In this document: positions 1 through 7,141 of the stretch, one piece after another
Position numbering within the stretch: position 1 is the stretch's first letter
Layout of the letters: every line of letters starts with the position of its first letter
Assembly (NCBI GenBank): GCA_041908165.1
Contig: JAYRFV010000094.1
Span: 1-36,353 of the forward strand
Direction: 5' to 3'
Origin: JACQZU01 sp041908165
GTDB taxonomy: Bacteria; Acidobacteriota; Holophagae; Holophagales; Holophagaceae
Length of the DNA stretch: 36,353 bases
Position numbers and translations under genes: made by a program
The notes under the pieces: generated by a model
Databases searched by the model: none
Seen by the model: only the letters and a program-made list of their open reading frames with translations
What the model was told of the DNA's origin: nothing

Positions 1-140
1 TCCTCGGGGACCTGGCCCGCCGGCTCTGCGGCGTGAACCTGGAGATCAAGAAGGCCTCCTGCACCGTGGTTGCTTGGCAGGGTGACGGCTGGGTCCTGTG
101 CGGGCAGTTCTCGCCTTCCGACCTGCGCGCCCTGGCCTAG
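1..140 (+). CDS. SixA-like phosphohistidine phosphatase, C-terminal fragment
   Basis: The window opens inside a gene read in the frame whose codons begin at base 3; the stop TAG is at 138-140. The visible 45 residues run from LGDLARRLCG to SPSDLRALA. A short helix with LARRLCG, a 'KKAS' segment, a tryptophan-containing strand and a final 'P..LRALA' resemble the C-terminal end of SixA-type histidine phosphatases, which remove phosphate from phosphohistidine on phosphotransfer proteins. The N-terminal RHG catalytic motif lies outside the window, so function cannot be confirmed. The alpha/beta hydrolase gene starts 4 bases after the stop, so the two are probably cotranscribed. Confidence is moderate for a coding tail and lower for the family. 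Confidence 0.55.
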   Translation, partial: LGDLARRLCGVNLEIKKASCTVVAWQGDGWVLCGQFSPSDLRALA

Positions 141-144
141 GGAC

Positions 145-972
145 ATGCGGAGGCCGGCCCCCAGTCTCGCCACCCTCGCCTGCGGCCTGAGGATCCACTA
201 CCGGCTCCACGGTGCCGCCGGGAAGCCCTGGCTGGTGCTCCTCAACGGCCTGCTCTCGGACCTCACCATGTGGGCCGGGTGCGTCACCGAACTGGCCCGG
301 CACTTCCGCGTGCTGAGCTACGACGGCCGCGGGCAGGGCCGTTCCGATGCGCCCGAGGATGGGCCCTACGCCACGGCCCGGCTGGCGGCCGACGCCGCCG
401 AACTGTTCGACCAGCTCGGAGTGCAGCGCCCCTGGCTGGTGGGCCTGAGCAACGGCGCGGCGGTGAGCCTGGAGCTGCTGACCGCGCGGCCGGCGGACTT
501 CGCCGGCGCGGTGTTGACCAGTTCCATGCCCTGGATGGACTTCTCCATGGCGCTGAAGACCGGCCATTGGGCGCAGTCCCTGGAGCAGGGCGGGCCCCTG
601 ATGCTGTTCGATGCCGCCGCCCCCTTCCTCTGGGGCGACGCTTTCCTCGAGGCCCGCTATCCGGTGCTGCGCGCCTACCACCAGGTGGTCACCGGGGAGG
701 GCCATCCAGTCCACGGCAACCTCCACCAGATCCGTGGCATCGCCGGCTGGGACATCCGTGACCGGCTGGCCAGGGTGGAGGCGCCGGTGCTGGTGCTGGC
801 CGGGGCGCAGGACCTGCTCACGCCGCCGTGGAAATGCGAGGAGACCGCACGCCGGATCCGCGGCGCACGGTTCGAGGTGGTGCCGGGGGTCGGCCACGCC
901 TTCCCGGTGGAGGATCCCAAGCGGTTCGTGGCGCGGGTGCTGGACTTCACCGGGGCGGGCACCATCGGGTGA
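145..972 (+). CDS. Alpha/beta hydrolase
   Basis: A 275-residue protein with the alpha/beta hydrolase fold. The nucleophile elbow is GLSNG with Ser102, the acid is Asp223 in AGAQDLLTPP, and the base is His251 in GVGHAFPVEDP, so the catalytic triad is complete. The segment NGLLSD near residues 34-39 takes the place of the usual HG oxyanion motif, and DGRGQGRSD (60-68) is typical of 3-oxoadipate enol-lactonase, BioH and haloperoxidase-type relatives. There is no signal peptide, so a cytoplasmic enzyme is expected. The substrate cannot be assigned from sequence. The ATG at 145 is preferred over in-frame codons further upstream because those lie inside the preceding gene and add no recognisable fold. 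It probably shares a transcript with the phosphatase gene upstream; the rho promoter lies beyond its stop. Confidence 0.85.
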   Translation: MRRPAPSLATLACGLRIHYRLHGAAGKPWLVLLNGLLSDLTMWAGCVTELARHFRVLSYDGRGQGRSDAPEDGPYATARLAADAAELFDQLGVQRPWLVGLSNGAAVSLELLTARPADFAGAVLTSSMPWMDFSMALKTGHWAQSLEQGGPLMLFDAAAPFLWGDAFLEARYPVLRAYHQVVTGEGHPVHGNLHQIRGIAGWDIRDRLARVEAPVLVLAGAQDLLTPPWKCEETARRIRGARFEVVPGVGHAFPVEDPKRFVARVLDFTGAGTIG

Positions 973-1009
973 GGAACCCCCCCCCGGGTGCCGCGCTCGG
1001 GCCCGCGCC

Positions 1010-1038
1010 TTGGCTTCGGACTCCGGATGGTCTATCCT
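1010..1038 (+). promoter_or_regulatory. Candidate sigma70 promoter of rho
   Basis: TTGGCT (1010-1015) and TATCCT (1033-1038) are separated by exactly 17 bases. They lie in the short gap between the hydrolase stop and the rho start, giving a predicted leader of about 47 nt. Assigned from consensus and spacing only. Confidence 0.5.
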
Positions 1039-1091
1039 GGAGCACTTCAACTGCACTGAATCAGCCACGTTCTTTCTTGGGGGGCGACTCC

Positions 1092-2384
1092 GTGTCCCCA
1101 GCCTCTTCCCCTGCAACTTCCTCCAACCTCCAGAGCCTGAAGGAGATGTCCATCGGCCGCCTGGCCGAGGTGGCCAAGGAGTTCGGGGTCGACAATCCGC
1201 TCAGCATGCGCAAGCAGGAGCTGATCTTCCGCATCCTCGAGGCGCAGGCGGCCAAGGAAGGGATGTTCTTCGCCGAGGGCGTGCTGGAGGTCCTGCCGGA
1301 GGGCTTCGGCTTCCTGCGCGCTCCCGAGCACAACTACCTCGCCGGCAACGACGACATCTACATCTCGCCGAGCCAGATCCGCGCGCTCAACCTGCACACC
1401 GGCGACACCCTGTCGGGCATGATCCGCCCGCCCAAGGAGAGCGAGAAGTTCTTCGCCATGATGCGGGTGGACGCGGTGAACTTCGACCCGCCCGGATCGG
1501 CAAGGGAACGGCTGCACTTCGATGCGCTGATCCCGGTCTACCCGACCCAGCGGATCAAGATGGAACGCGACCCGCAGGAACTGTCCACCCGCGTGATGGA
1601 CCTCATGACGCCCCTCGGCAAGGGCCAGCGGGCCCTGATCGTGGCTCCGCCGCGCACCGGCAAGACCGTCCTGCTGCAGAACATCGCCAACTCGATCACC
1701 GCCAACCACCCCGAGGTCTTCCTCATCGTGCTGCTCATCGACGAGCGCCCCGAGGAGGTCACGGACATGCAGCGCCACGTGAAGGGCGAGGTGGTCAGCT
1801 CCACGTTCGACGAACCGGCCACCCGCCACGTGCAGGTGGCGGAGATGGTGATCGAGAAGGCCAAGCGGCTGGTGGAGCAGAAGAAGGACGTGGTGATCCT
1901 GCTCGACTCGATCACCCGGCTGGCGCGGGCCTACAACACCGTGGTTCCGCCCAGCGGCAAGGTGCTCAGCGGCGGCGTGGACAGCAACGCCCTGCAGCGC
2001 CCCAAGCGGTTCTTCGGCGCCGCCCGCAACATCGAGGGCGGCGGCTCGCTGACCATCGTCGCCACGGCCCTGATCGAGACCGGCAGCCGCATGGACGACG
2101 TGATCTTCGAGGAGTTCAAGGGCACCGGCAACAGCGAGATCGTGCTGGACCGCAAGCTCAGCGACAAGCGCATCTACCCGTCCATGGACATCCAGCGCTC
2201 CGGCACCCGCAAGGAGGACCTGCTGATCGAGGCTCCGCGCCTGCAGAAGATCTGGGTGCTCCGGAAGATCCTCACCAGCAGCGGCCCGGTGGAGGCCATG
2301 GAACTGCTTCTCGACCGGCTTGGCAAGAGCAAGAGCAACGACGAGTTCCTGCAGAACCTCCAGGAACCCGCAGGCAGGCGCTGA
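1092..2384 (+). CDS. rho: Transcription termination factor Rho
   Basis: A 430-residue hexameric RNA helicase that ends transcription by translocating along untranslated RNA. Domains in order: a short N-terminal helical region (residues 12-52, SLKEMSIGRLAEVAKEFGV), an RNA-binding cold-shock-like domain with the signature GFGFLR (71-76) and DDIYISPSQIR (87-97), then the ATPase core. The core has the P-loop APPRTGKT (185-192), Walker B VVILLDSITRLARAYN (about 267-282), the Q-loop after LSGGVDSNAL and the R-loop EEFKGTGNSEIVLDRKL. The GTG at 1092 was chosen because family members begin a few residues before the SLKEM-equivalent helix; the in-frame ATG at 1146 would cut that helix. A run of G just upstream may serve as ribosome-binding site. 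There is no large insertion in the RNA-binding domain, unlike Actinobacteria. Confidence 0.97.
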   Translation: MSPASSPATSSNLQSLKEMSIGRLAEVAKEFGVDNPLSMRKQELIFRILEAQAAKEGMFFAEGVLEVLPEGFGFLRAPEHNYLAGNDDIYISPSQIRALNLHTGDTLSGMIRPPKESEKFFAMMRVDAVNFDPPGSARERLHFDALIPVYPTQRIKMERDPQELSTRVMDLMTPLGKGQRALIVAPPRTGKTVLLQNIANSITANHPEVFLIVLLIDERPEEVTDMQRHVKGEVVSSTFDEPATRHVQVAEMVIEKAKRLVEQKKDVVILLDSITRLARAYNTVVPPSGKVLSGGVDSNALQRPKRFFGAARNIEGGGSLTIVATALIETGSRMDDVIFEEFKGTGNSEIVLDRKLSDKRIYPSMDIQRSGTRKEDLLIEAPRLQKIWVLRKILTSSGPVEAMELLLDRLGKSKSNDEFLQNLQEPAGRR

Positions 2385-2395
2385 CGGACCCTGCC

Positions 2396-3379
2396 GTGCG
2401 GGCGATGGTGTTGCCGGCGAGCGGAGGCCCCCTGAGGGCCCTCGACCTGCCCCGGCCGGAGCCCGGACCGGGCGAGGTGCTGCTGCGGGTGGAGGCCTGC
2501 GGCGTCTGCCGTACCGACCTGCACCTGGTCGATGGGGAGCTTCGGGATGCGGTGAGGCCGGTGGTGCCGGGGCACCAGGTGGTGGGCCGGGTCGAGGCGC
2601 TCGGGGCCGGGGCGGACCCCACCATGCTGGGCCGGCGCCTGGGCCTGCCCTGGCTGGGCGGCGCTTGCGGCGCCTGCGGGTTCTGTGACGGCGGCCAGGA
2701 GAACCTCTGCGACGCCGCCCGTTTCACGGGGTGCCACCGGGACGGCGGCTTCGCCGAGTTCACGGTCGCGGATGGTCGCTACCTGCTGGAGATCCCGGAG
2801 GGCTACAGCCCGGTGGAGGCGGCGCCGCTGCTCTGCGCGGGCCTGATCGGGTACCGCACCCTGCGGCTTGCCGGCGATCCCGGCCGGGTGGGAATCTACG
2901 GCTTCGGCGCGGCGGCTCATCTGGTGACGCAGGTGGCCCGGCACGAAGGCCGGGAGGTTTTCGCCTTCACCCGGCCGGACGACCGCGAGGCCCAGGCCTT
3001 CGCCCTCGGCCTCGGCGCCGTCTGGGCTGGCGGCAGCGACCAGATGCCGCCGGAGGCCCTGGACGCCGCCCTGGTGTTCGCACCGGTGGGCGGCCTGGTG
3101 CCGTCGGCGCTGCGGGCCGTCCGGAAGGGTGGGTCGGTGGTCTGCGGGGGCATCCACATGAGCGACATCCCTTCCTTCCCCTATGCGCTGCTCTGGGGTG
3201 AGCGGGTGCTGCGCTCCGTGGCCAACCTGACCCGCCGGGATGGCAGGGACTTCCTCGCGGTCGCCGGCAGGACCCGGCTGCAGGTCGAGGCGGTGCCCTA
3301 TGCCCTGGAGGCGGCCGGCGCCGCCCTGGAGGACCTCCGTCACGGCCGGTTGCGGGGAGCCGCCGTGCTGGTTCCTTGA
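2396..3379 (+). CDS. Zinc-dependent alcohol dehydrogenase family protein
   Basis: A 327-residue medium-chain dehydrogenase. The N-terminal GroES-like domain carries the catalytic-zinc cysteine in CGVCRTDLH (Cys38) and the histidine of PGHQVVG (His60). The four structural-zinc cysteines are at 91, 94, 97 and 105 (CGACGFC then C). The NAD(P)-binding part has GIYGFGAAAH followed by typical alternating strands and helices. It matches the zinc-binding 'adh_fam_2' type alcohol dehydrogenases that oxidise or reduce small alcohols and aldehydes. The usual glutamate after the zinc-ligand histidine is glutamine here. Start GTG at 2396 gives the common N-terminus (M)RAMVLPA; the ATG at 2405 is the alternative. 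The gene begins 11 bases after rho stops, so it probably rides on the rho transcript. Confidence 0.88.
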   Translation: MRAMVLPASGGPLRALDLPRPEPGPGEVLLRVEACGVCRTDLHLVDGELRDAVRPVVPGHQVVGRVEALGAGADPTMLGRRLGLPWLGGACGACGFCDGGQENLCDAARFTGCHRDGGFAEFTVADGRYLLEIPEGYSPVEAAPLLCAGLIGYRTLRLAGDPGRVGIYGFGAAAHLVTQVARHEGREVFAFTRPDDREAQAFALGLGAVWAGGSDQMPPEALDAALVFAPVGGLVPSALRAVRKGGSVVCGGIHMSDIPSFPYALLWGERVLRSVANLTRRDGRDFLAVAGRTRLQVEAVPYALEAAGAALEDLRHGRLRGAAVLVP

Positions 3380-3414
3380 CGATCCAGCCCGGGCGCCGGT
3401 TCCGGAACCTGCGC

Positions 3415-3443
3415 TTGGTCCCGGACCGGTCCGGCCCTAACCT
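3415..3443 (+). promoter_or_regulatory. Candidate sigma70 promoter of the dus locus
   Basis: TTGGTC (3415-3420) and TAACCT (3438-3443) are separated by 17 bases. They are placed about 20 bases before the ATG at 3464 that opens the truncated dus copy. This suggests the original dus gene started at 3464. Confidence 0.45.
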
Positions 3444-3478
3444 GGGGGATTGCGAGCGCGCCCATGTCCTTCCCCAGT

Positions 3479-3553
3479 GAACCCTTCCAGGTCGGCCCGG
3501 TGGAGATCCCCAACCGGCTGGTGATGGCGCCGCTGCAGGAGAGCACCGACCGG
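3479..3553 (+). repeat. Direct repeat, copy 1 (dus 5' coding segment)
   Basis: This 75-base segment matches 3667-3741 at 60 of 75 positions by hand alignment, without gaps. Most of the differences are at third codon positions or in the first seven codons. The offset is 188 bases, so the two copies are in different reading frames. Confidence 0.85.
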
Positions 3554-3563
3554 GGGCCCCGCT

Positions 3564-3628
3564 CCGCGATCGCAGCGCCGCAGGCGCAAGGGCGTGGGAG
3601 GACGCCCCGGTGGGGCGTCCGATCGCGG
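3564..3628. repeat. Inverted-repeat element able to form a three-way junction
   Basis: The outer arms CCGCGATC (3564-3571) and GATCGCGG (3621-3628) are perfect complements. Between them lie two perfect hairpins: GCGCC-gca-GGCGC (3575-3587) and GGACGCCCC-ggt-GGGGCGTCC (3600-3620). All three stems can form together as a Y-shaped fold in DNA or RNA. The element lies exactly between the two dus 5' copies. The sequence just after it supplies the AGGAGG ribosome-binding site of the intact dus gene. It resembles REP-like or miniature mobile elements in form, but no family is recognised. Confidence 0.75.
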
Positions 3629-3645
3629 GCTGCCAGGAGGCTGGC

Positions 3646-4635
3646 GTGATCTCGTGCTTTCCAAACGATCCGTTCAGGATCGGAAAGGTGGAAATTCCCA
3701 ACCGGCTGGTGATGGCGCCCCTGCACGAGATCACTGACCAGCCGTTCCGGCGGATGATCCGCGGGGTCGGCGGGGTCGGGCTGGTGGTCTCGGAAATGAT
3801 CAGCAGCGAGGCCCTGATCCGCCATGCCCGCAAGGCCGAGCAGATGATGGCCTCCAGCGGCGAGCATCCCTATTCAATGCAGCTGTCCGGGGCCAATCCC
3901 GAGGTGCTGGCGGAGACCGCGCGGCTCTGCGAGGCGGCCGGGGCCGACCTGGTGGACCTCAACATGGGGTGCCCCGCAAGCAACGTGGTGAAGGGCGGGG
4001 CGGGCTCGGCGCTGCTGCGCGACATCCGGCTGGCCGAGGCCTGCGTCACCGCCATGGTCAAGGCGGTGCAGGTGCCGGTCACGGTGAAGATGCGCGCCGG
4101 CTGGGACCACCGGCAGAAGGAGCGGGCCGAGTTCCTGGACTTCCTGCGGATGTTCGAGGACGCCGGGGTCCGCGCCCTCGCCATCCACCCCCGCACCCGC
4201 TCCCAGCAGTACGAGGGGCAGGCCGACTGGACCCTGATCGCCCGGGCCGTCGAGGCCGGGCGGCCCTATCCCATCATCGGCAATGGCGACGTCAACACCC
4301 CGGAGGACGCCTTCCGGATGCAGCGCGAGACCGGCTGCGCCGCGGTGATGATCGGCCGCGGCGCGCTGGCCAACCCCTACCTGTTCCGCGAAATCGCCGA
4401 GCCCGGCTTCAAGGCCACCGACGCCATGCGCATCGACCTCACCCTCGCCTACCTAAGGCTGCTGCTGGAACTCCTGGAGCCGCGAGAGGCGCTGCACAAG
4501 ATCAAGAAGATCGGCGGGATGTTCACCAAGGGCATCCCGGGCGGCGTGAAATTCCGCCAGAACCTGCACCTCTGCCAGGATCCCGAACCGCTGCTCGGTC
4601 AACTGGAGGCGTTGCGGGAGACCCTGGCGGCCTGA
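3646..4635 (+). CDS. tRNA-dihydrouridine synthase (DusB-like)
   Basis: A 329-residue flavoenzyme that reduces uridine to dihydrouridine in the tRNA D-loop using FMN and NAD(P)H. The TIM barrel starts with PNRLVMAPLHEITDQPFRR (FMN site). The catalytic cysteine is Cys109 in DLNMGCPASNVVKGGAGSALL. VKMRAGWD, AIHPRTRSQQYEG, IIGNGDV and MIGRGALANPYLF follow in the expected order and bind FMN or tRNA. The C-terminal helical domain is present (KIKKIGGMFTKGIPGG). Start GTG at 3646 was chosen because AGGAGG (3635-3640) is ideally spaced before it. The start overlaps the stop of the upstream truncated copy. Its stop abuts that of the convergent transporter gene with no bases between. Confidence 0.93.
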   Translation: MISCFPNDPFRIGKVEIPNRLVMAPLHEITDQPFRRMIRGVGGVGLVVSEMISSEALIRHARKAEQMMASSGEHPYSMQLSGANPEVLAETARLCEAAGADLVDLNMGCPASNVVKGGAGSALLRDIRLAEACVTAMVKAVQVPVTVKMRAGWDHRQKERAEFLDFLRMFEDAGVRALAIHPRTRSQQYEGQADWTLIARAVEAGRPYPIIGNGDVNTPEDAFRMQRETGCAAVMIGRGALANPYLFREIAEPGFKATDAMRIDLTLAYLRLLLELLEPREALHKIKKIGGMFTKGIPGGVKFRQNLHLCQDPEPLLGQLEALRETLAA

Positions 4636-5634
4636 TCAGGCCTGCCCAGGGGAGACGGCCTCCTCCAGCGTCAGGGCCTGGGTCGCGCCCCCCGGCTCCC
4701 GCCGGATCGGGCAGTCGGCCACGGGGCACCGTGGGCAGAACAATTGGGCGCAGGGATCGACGTGGGTGTGCAGTTCCCCCTCGATGCCGGCGGCCTCGAG
4801 GGCGTCCCGACCGAATTTTTCCGCGAGGTCGTGGCCCATCCGGATCGGGTAGATCTCGGGGAGGACGATGTGGATGTCGACGTGCGTGTAGCGGCCGCTG
4901 CGGAGCGTGCGCAGTTCGTGGATCGCCAGGATGTCCGGGGTCCGGACCTGGTTCATCACGCCGAGCAGCCGTTCCAGCGTGGCCGGGTCTTCCTGGTCGA
5001 GCAGGGCGGCGCTGGACTCGCGCACCAGCTTGAACCCGGTCCAGGCAAGCAGGAGCCCAACCCCCAGGGCGATCAGCGGGTCCAGCCACTTCAGCCCGGT
5101 GATAATCACCAGGCCGAGCCCCGCACCGATGCCCAGGGTGGTGTAGAAATCGGACAGGATATGGTGGCCATCGGCCTCCAGGGCCCGGGAGCGCTGCCGT
5201 CGGCCCTTGTGCAGGAGGTACAGGCCGAGCAGGCCGTTCAGGCCGCCGGCGGCGAGGTTGAGGGCGAGACCGGCGCCGAAATCGGGCTTCAGGTCGGGAC
5301 CGTTGACCAGGGCGTGCAGCGCTTCGTAGACGATCAGTACGGCCGCCAGGGCGATGAGCCCCCCCTCGAAGGCTGCCGAAAAGTGTTCGATCTTGCCGTG
5401 GCCGTAGGGGTGGTCGCGGTCGGCGGGCCTGCCGGCGAAGACCACGGCACCAAGGGCGAAAACCGCCGCAACCACGTTGACGATGCTCTCGTAGGCATCG
5501 GACAGCAGAGCCGTGGAACCCGAAATCCGGTAGGCGACGTATTTCAGGCCCAGGATCGTCGATCCGGCCGCGATCGACAGCAGCGCGACCCGGACACGGG
5601 CGCTCTGGCTTGTTTCCGGATCGGCAGGGCTCAT
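4636..5634 (-). CDS. Cation diffusion facilitator transporter (FieF/CzcD family)
   Basis: A 332-residue inner-membrane metal/proton antiporter exporting divalent cations such as Zn2+ or Fe2+. Six hydrophobic segments span about residues 16-215. Family motifs are SDAYES in TM2 (Asp46, Glu49), DHPYGHGKIEHFSAAFEG in the TM2-TM3 loop and DGHHILSDFYTT in TM5 (His158, Asp162). The cytoplasmic domain after LLDQEDP contains THVDIHIVLP and THVDPC. The usual second TM2 ligand (Asp) appears to be Asn53, so metal selectivity may differ from E. coli FieF. An extra C-terminal tail has clustered cysteines (CAQLFCPRCPVADCP) that could bind metal. The ATG lies next to a strikingly A-rich tract. No metal regulator gene is adjacent. 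Confidence 0.9.
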   Translation of the reverse strand: MSPADPETSQSARVRVALLSIAAGSTILGLKYVAYRISGSTALLSDAYESIVNVVAAVFALGAVVFAGRPADRDHPYGHGKIEHFSAAFEGGLIALAAVLIVYEALHALVNGPDLKPDFGAGLALNLAAGGLNGLLGLYLLHKGRRQRSRALEADGHHILSDFYTTLGIGAGLGLVIITGLKWLDPLIALGVGLLLAWTGFKLVRESSAALLDQEDPATLERLLGVMNQVRTPDILAIHELRTLRSGRYTHVDIHIVLPEIYPIRMGHDLAEKFGRDALEAAGIEGELHTHVDPCAQLFCPRCPVADCPIRREPGGATQALTLEEAVSPGQA

Positions 5635-5670
5635 CTGGACACCATACCATCCGGGATCGAGCCGGGCCGG

Positions 5671-5720
5671 AAAACGAAAAAGAGAAGAAAAACTTGCGAA
5701 AACCGAAAAAAGAACGAAAA
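5671..5720. other. Phased A-tract segment, probably curved DNA
   Basis: Six runs of 4-6 A (5671-5674, 5677-5681, 5688-5692, 5699-5702, 5706-5711, 5717-5720) recur at about 7-11 base intervals in an otherwise very GC-rich sequence. Such phasing is known to bend DNA and to serve as an upstream promoter element. It lies between the divergent transporter and 62-residue protein genes. Confidence 0.45.
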
Positions 5721-5744
5721 TGAACCTGCAGCACGGGAGGCCCC

Positions 5745-5933
5745 ATGCGACAGTTCGGCTACCAGTTCTCAGGCTACTTCATGGAATACGGGCCGGTGGA
5801 GGCAGCCAGTGCCGAGGAGGCGCGGCTGCTCATCCGCGCGCGGCTCAATGTGGGGCGCCTTCCCAAAGGCCTGCGCATCTGGGACCTGGCCGACCGGCCG
5901 CTGGCCCGGTGGAAGGTCGCCCAGGCCTCCTAG
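5745..5933 (+). CDS. Small protein of unknown function (62 aa)
   Basis: Not recognised. The 62-residue frame starts with ATG after a well-spaced GGGAGG (5735-5740). The sequence is MRQFGYQFSGYFMEYG at the N-terminus, then an acidic-to-basic helix (AASAEEARLLIRARLNVG), then LPKGLRIWDLADRPLARW. It has no signal peptide, no membrane segment and no cysteine. Composition and codon use look like the neighbouring genes, which supports it being real. The aromatic start followed by a helix suggests a compact alpha/beta fold. Its TAG stop shares the palindrome CTAG with the stop of the convergent gene, a 4-base overlap. Alternative: a lineage-specific domain of unknown function. Confidence 0.6.
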   Translation: MRQFGYQFSGYFMEYGPVEAASAEEARLLIRARLNVGRLPKGLRIWDLADRPLARWKVAQAS

Positions 5934-7141
5934 CCGGCCCAGTCGGCGAACAAGGTCGCCTGGACCGCGTGCCCCGGGGCGGCTGGAAGCGGGAATCCCG
6001 AGGCGGGGGCCCAGGGATGGTCGGGATCCCAGGGAGGGGGCGGGGGCATGTCGGGCGGCAACCAGCGGACCGCGGCACCGTGGCTCAGCGTCGCTGTGAA
6101 GTGCCGGGCGGCGCCGTCCGTGGGTACCGCAGGCACCCGCAGGATCGCCGTGGGCGGATCCTGCAGCACGGGGGTCATCGCGTCGGGAAGCCCGGCCCGG
6201 GCACTGAGCGGTGAGGGGCGGCGGAGGTCCGCGCCCAGGCCCGGGGTGAACACCGCCGGCAGCGGAGGCAGCGGCAGGGCATTGCGCCAGGGGAGGGCAT
6301 CGCGCATGGCCTGAAGGCCGAGTTGCTTCCCCGCGTCCAGGTCCAGGCTGGGTCCGATCTGGACGGGTGCCTTCAGGACCCGTTCCAGGCTCCGCCGGAG
6401 GGACAGGGCCTGCTCGGCGGCCCGCATCCAGTCGCCCCCGGCAACCTGGAATTCGGCTCCGCCCAGAAGACCGAGCCTCCAGCGGCTGCGCCGGCGGTGG
6501 AAGGGCAGGGCCGCGGGCCATGCCCCGAGGGAGAGCCGGTGGCTGAGGGAGCGCTCAGCCGCAGCCTGCAGCTCTTCCATGCGGCGAGCGAGGAGGGCCT
6601 CGTCGAGGTGGCCGAGGGCCGACACGGGCACGACCACATTGCCCCAAAGCCACCCGGGAGCGGGCTCCTCCGCCAAGTCCGGCAGGCCCTGGACAGCCGG
6701 TGGCAACCGGGCCAGTTCCGGCAGCTGCCAGTGTCCCGGAGGATCCGGGATCCAGCCGAAGGCCCCGCGGCGCCATGCCTCACCAAGGGGGCCCTGGGGC
6801 GGCTCCGGGGCGTGGATCCAGCCGCGGAAGGTGCCGTTGGGGATCTCGGAGGCGGTCCCTTCCTGGAAGTGCAGCGTCAGCCCGCTGATGCCTCCCGCCG
6901 CCTCCCAGAACCCGCAGCGTTCCAGCGGGCCCAGGTCCGTGAACCAGGCCGGGGCCTGGTTCCAGATCAAGTCCAGGCCGCCCGGGAAGCAGCGCGACAG
7001 CTCGCCCAGGGTGCGGATGGCGCTCCAGGCCGGGGGGGCTGGACCTCCCGGAAGGCCGTCCAGGAGGTCCGCGGAGACCCAGGCCCGCCAGGGACCGTCC
7101 CAGGCGTGGCGGATCACGAATCCCGGACCCTCCGCAGTCAT
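5930..7141 (-). CDS. Hypothetical protein coupled to thiD
   Basis: Not recognised. A 403-residue soluble protein rich in Pro, Trp, Leu and Gly (for example WNQAPAWFTDLGPLERCGFW). It has no signal peptide, no clear membrane segment and no obvious nucleotide-binding motif. Segments such as EELQAAAERSLSHRLSLG and WMRAAEQALSLRRSLERVL are likely helices. ATG at 7141 overlaps the thiD stop (ATGA), indicating translational coupling and a shared promoter upstream of thiD. The longer frame upstream lies within thiD and was not used. A role near thiamine salvage or pyrimidine metabolism is suggested only by position. High GC at third positions matches the neighbours, so it is probably a real gene. Confidence 0.7.
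   Translation of the reverse strand: MTAEGPGFVIRHAWDGPWRAWVSADLLDGLPGGPAPPAWSAIRTLGELSRCFPGGLDLIWNQAPAWFTDLGPLERCGFWEAAGGISGLTLHFQEGTASEIPNGTFRGWIHAPEPPQGPLGEAWRRGAFGWIPDPPGHWQLPELARLPPAVQGLPDLAEEPAPGWLWGNVVVPVSALGHLDEALLARRMEELQAAAERSLSHRLSLGAWPAALPFHRRRSRWRLGLLGGAEFQVAGGDWMRAAEQALSLRRSLERVLKAPVQIGPSLDLDAGKQLGLQAMRDALPWRNALPLPPLPAVFTPGLGADLRRPSPLSARAGLPDAMTPVLQDPPTAILRVPAVPTDGAARHFTATLSHGAAVRWLPPDMPPPPPWDPDHPWAPASGFPLPAAPGHAVQATLFADWAG

Larger units (their letters stand above)
3464..3649 (+). pseudogene. Truncated duplicate of the dus 5' end (leader ORF)
   Basis: A 61-codon reading frame whose first 30 residues (MSFPSEPFQVGPVEIPNRLV and on through MAPLQESTD) repeat the N-terminus of the Dus protein encoded just downstream (NDPFRIGKVEIPNRLV, MAPLHEITD). 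That part contains the FMN-binding start of the TIM barrel. After the TD residues the frame enters an arginine-rich translation of the inverted-repeat element, with no protein character. The frame ends with TGA overlapping the GTG start of dus (GTGA at 3646-3649), so if translated it would act as a coupled leader. It has the better promoter of the two copies. It is most likely a remnant left by duplication or insertion rather than a functional protein. Confidence 0.7.

Noticed and set aside
973..1009. C-run and GC-rich segment after the alpha/beta hydrolase as a terminator
   Set aside because: No stem of useful length with a following T-run could be drawn.
611..2395. Very long open frames overlapping rho and other genes in alternative frames and on the opposite strand
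   Set aside because: They are by-products of high GC content: Arg/Pro/Gly-rich translations with no family resemblance, overlapping well-identified genes.
3610..3645. Upstream GTG at 3610 as the dus start
   Set aside because: It lies inside the hairpin of the inverted-repeat element and has no ribosome-binding site, while GTG at 3646 has AGGAGG at ideal spacing.
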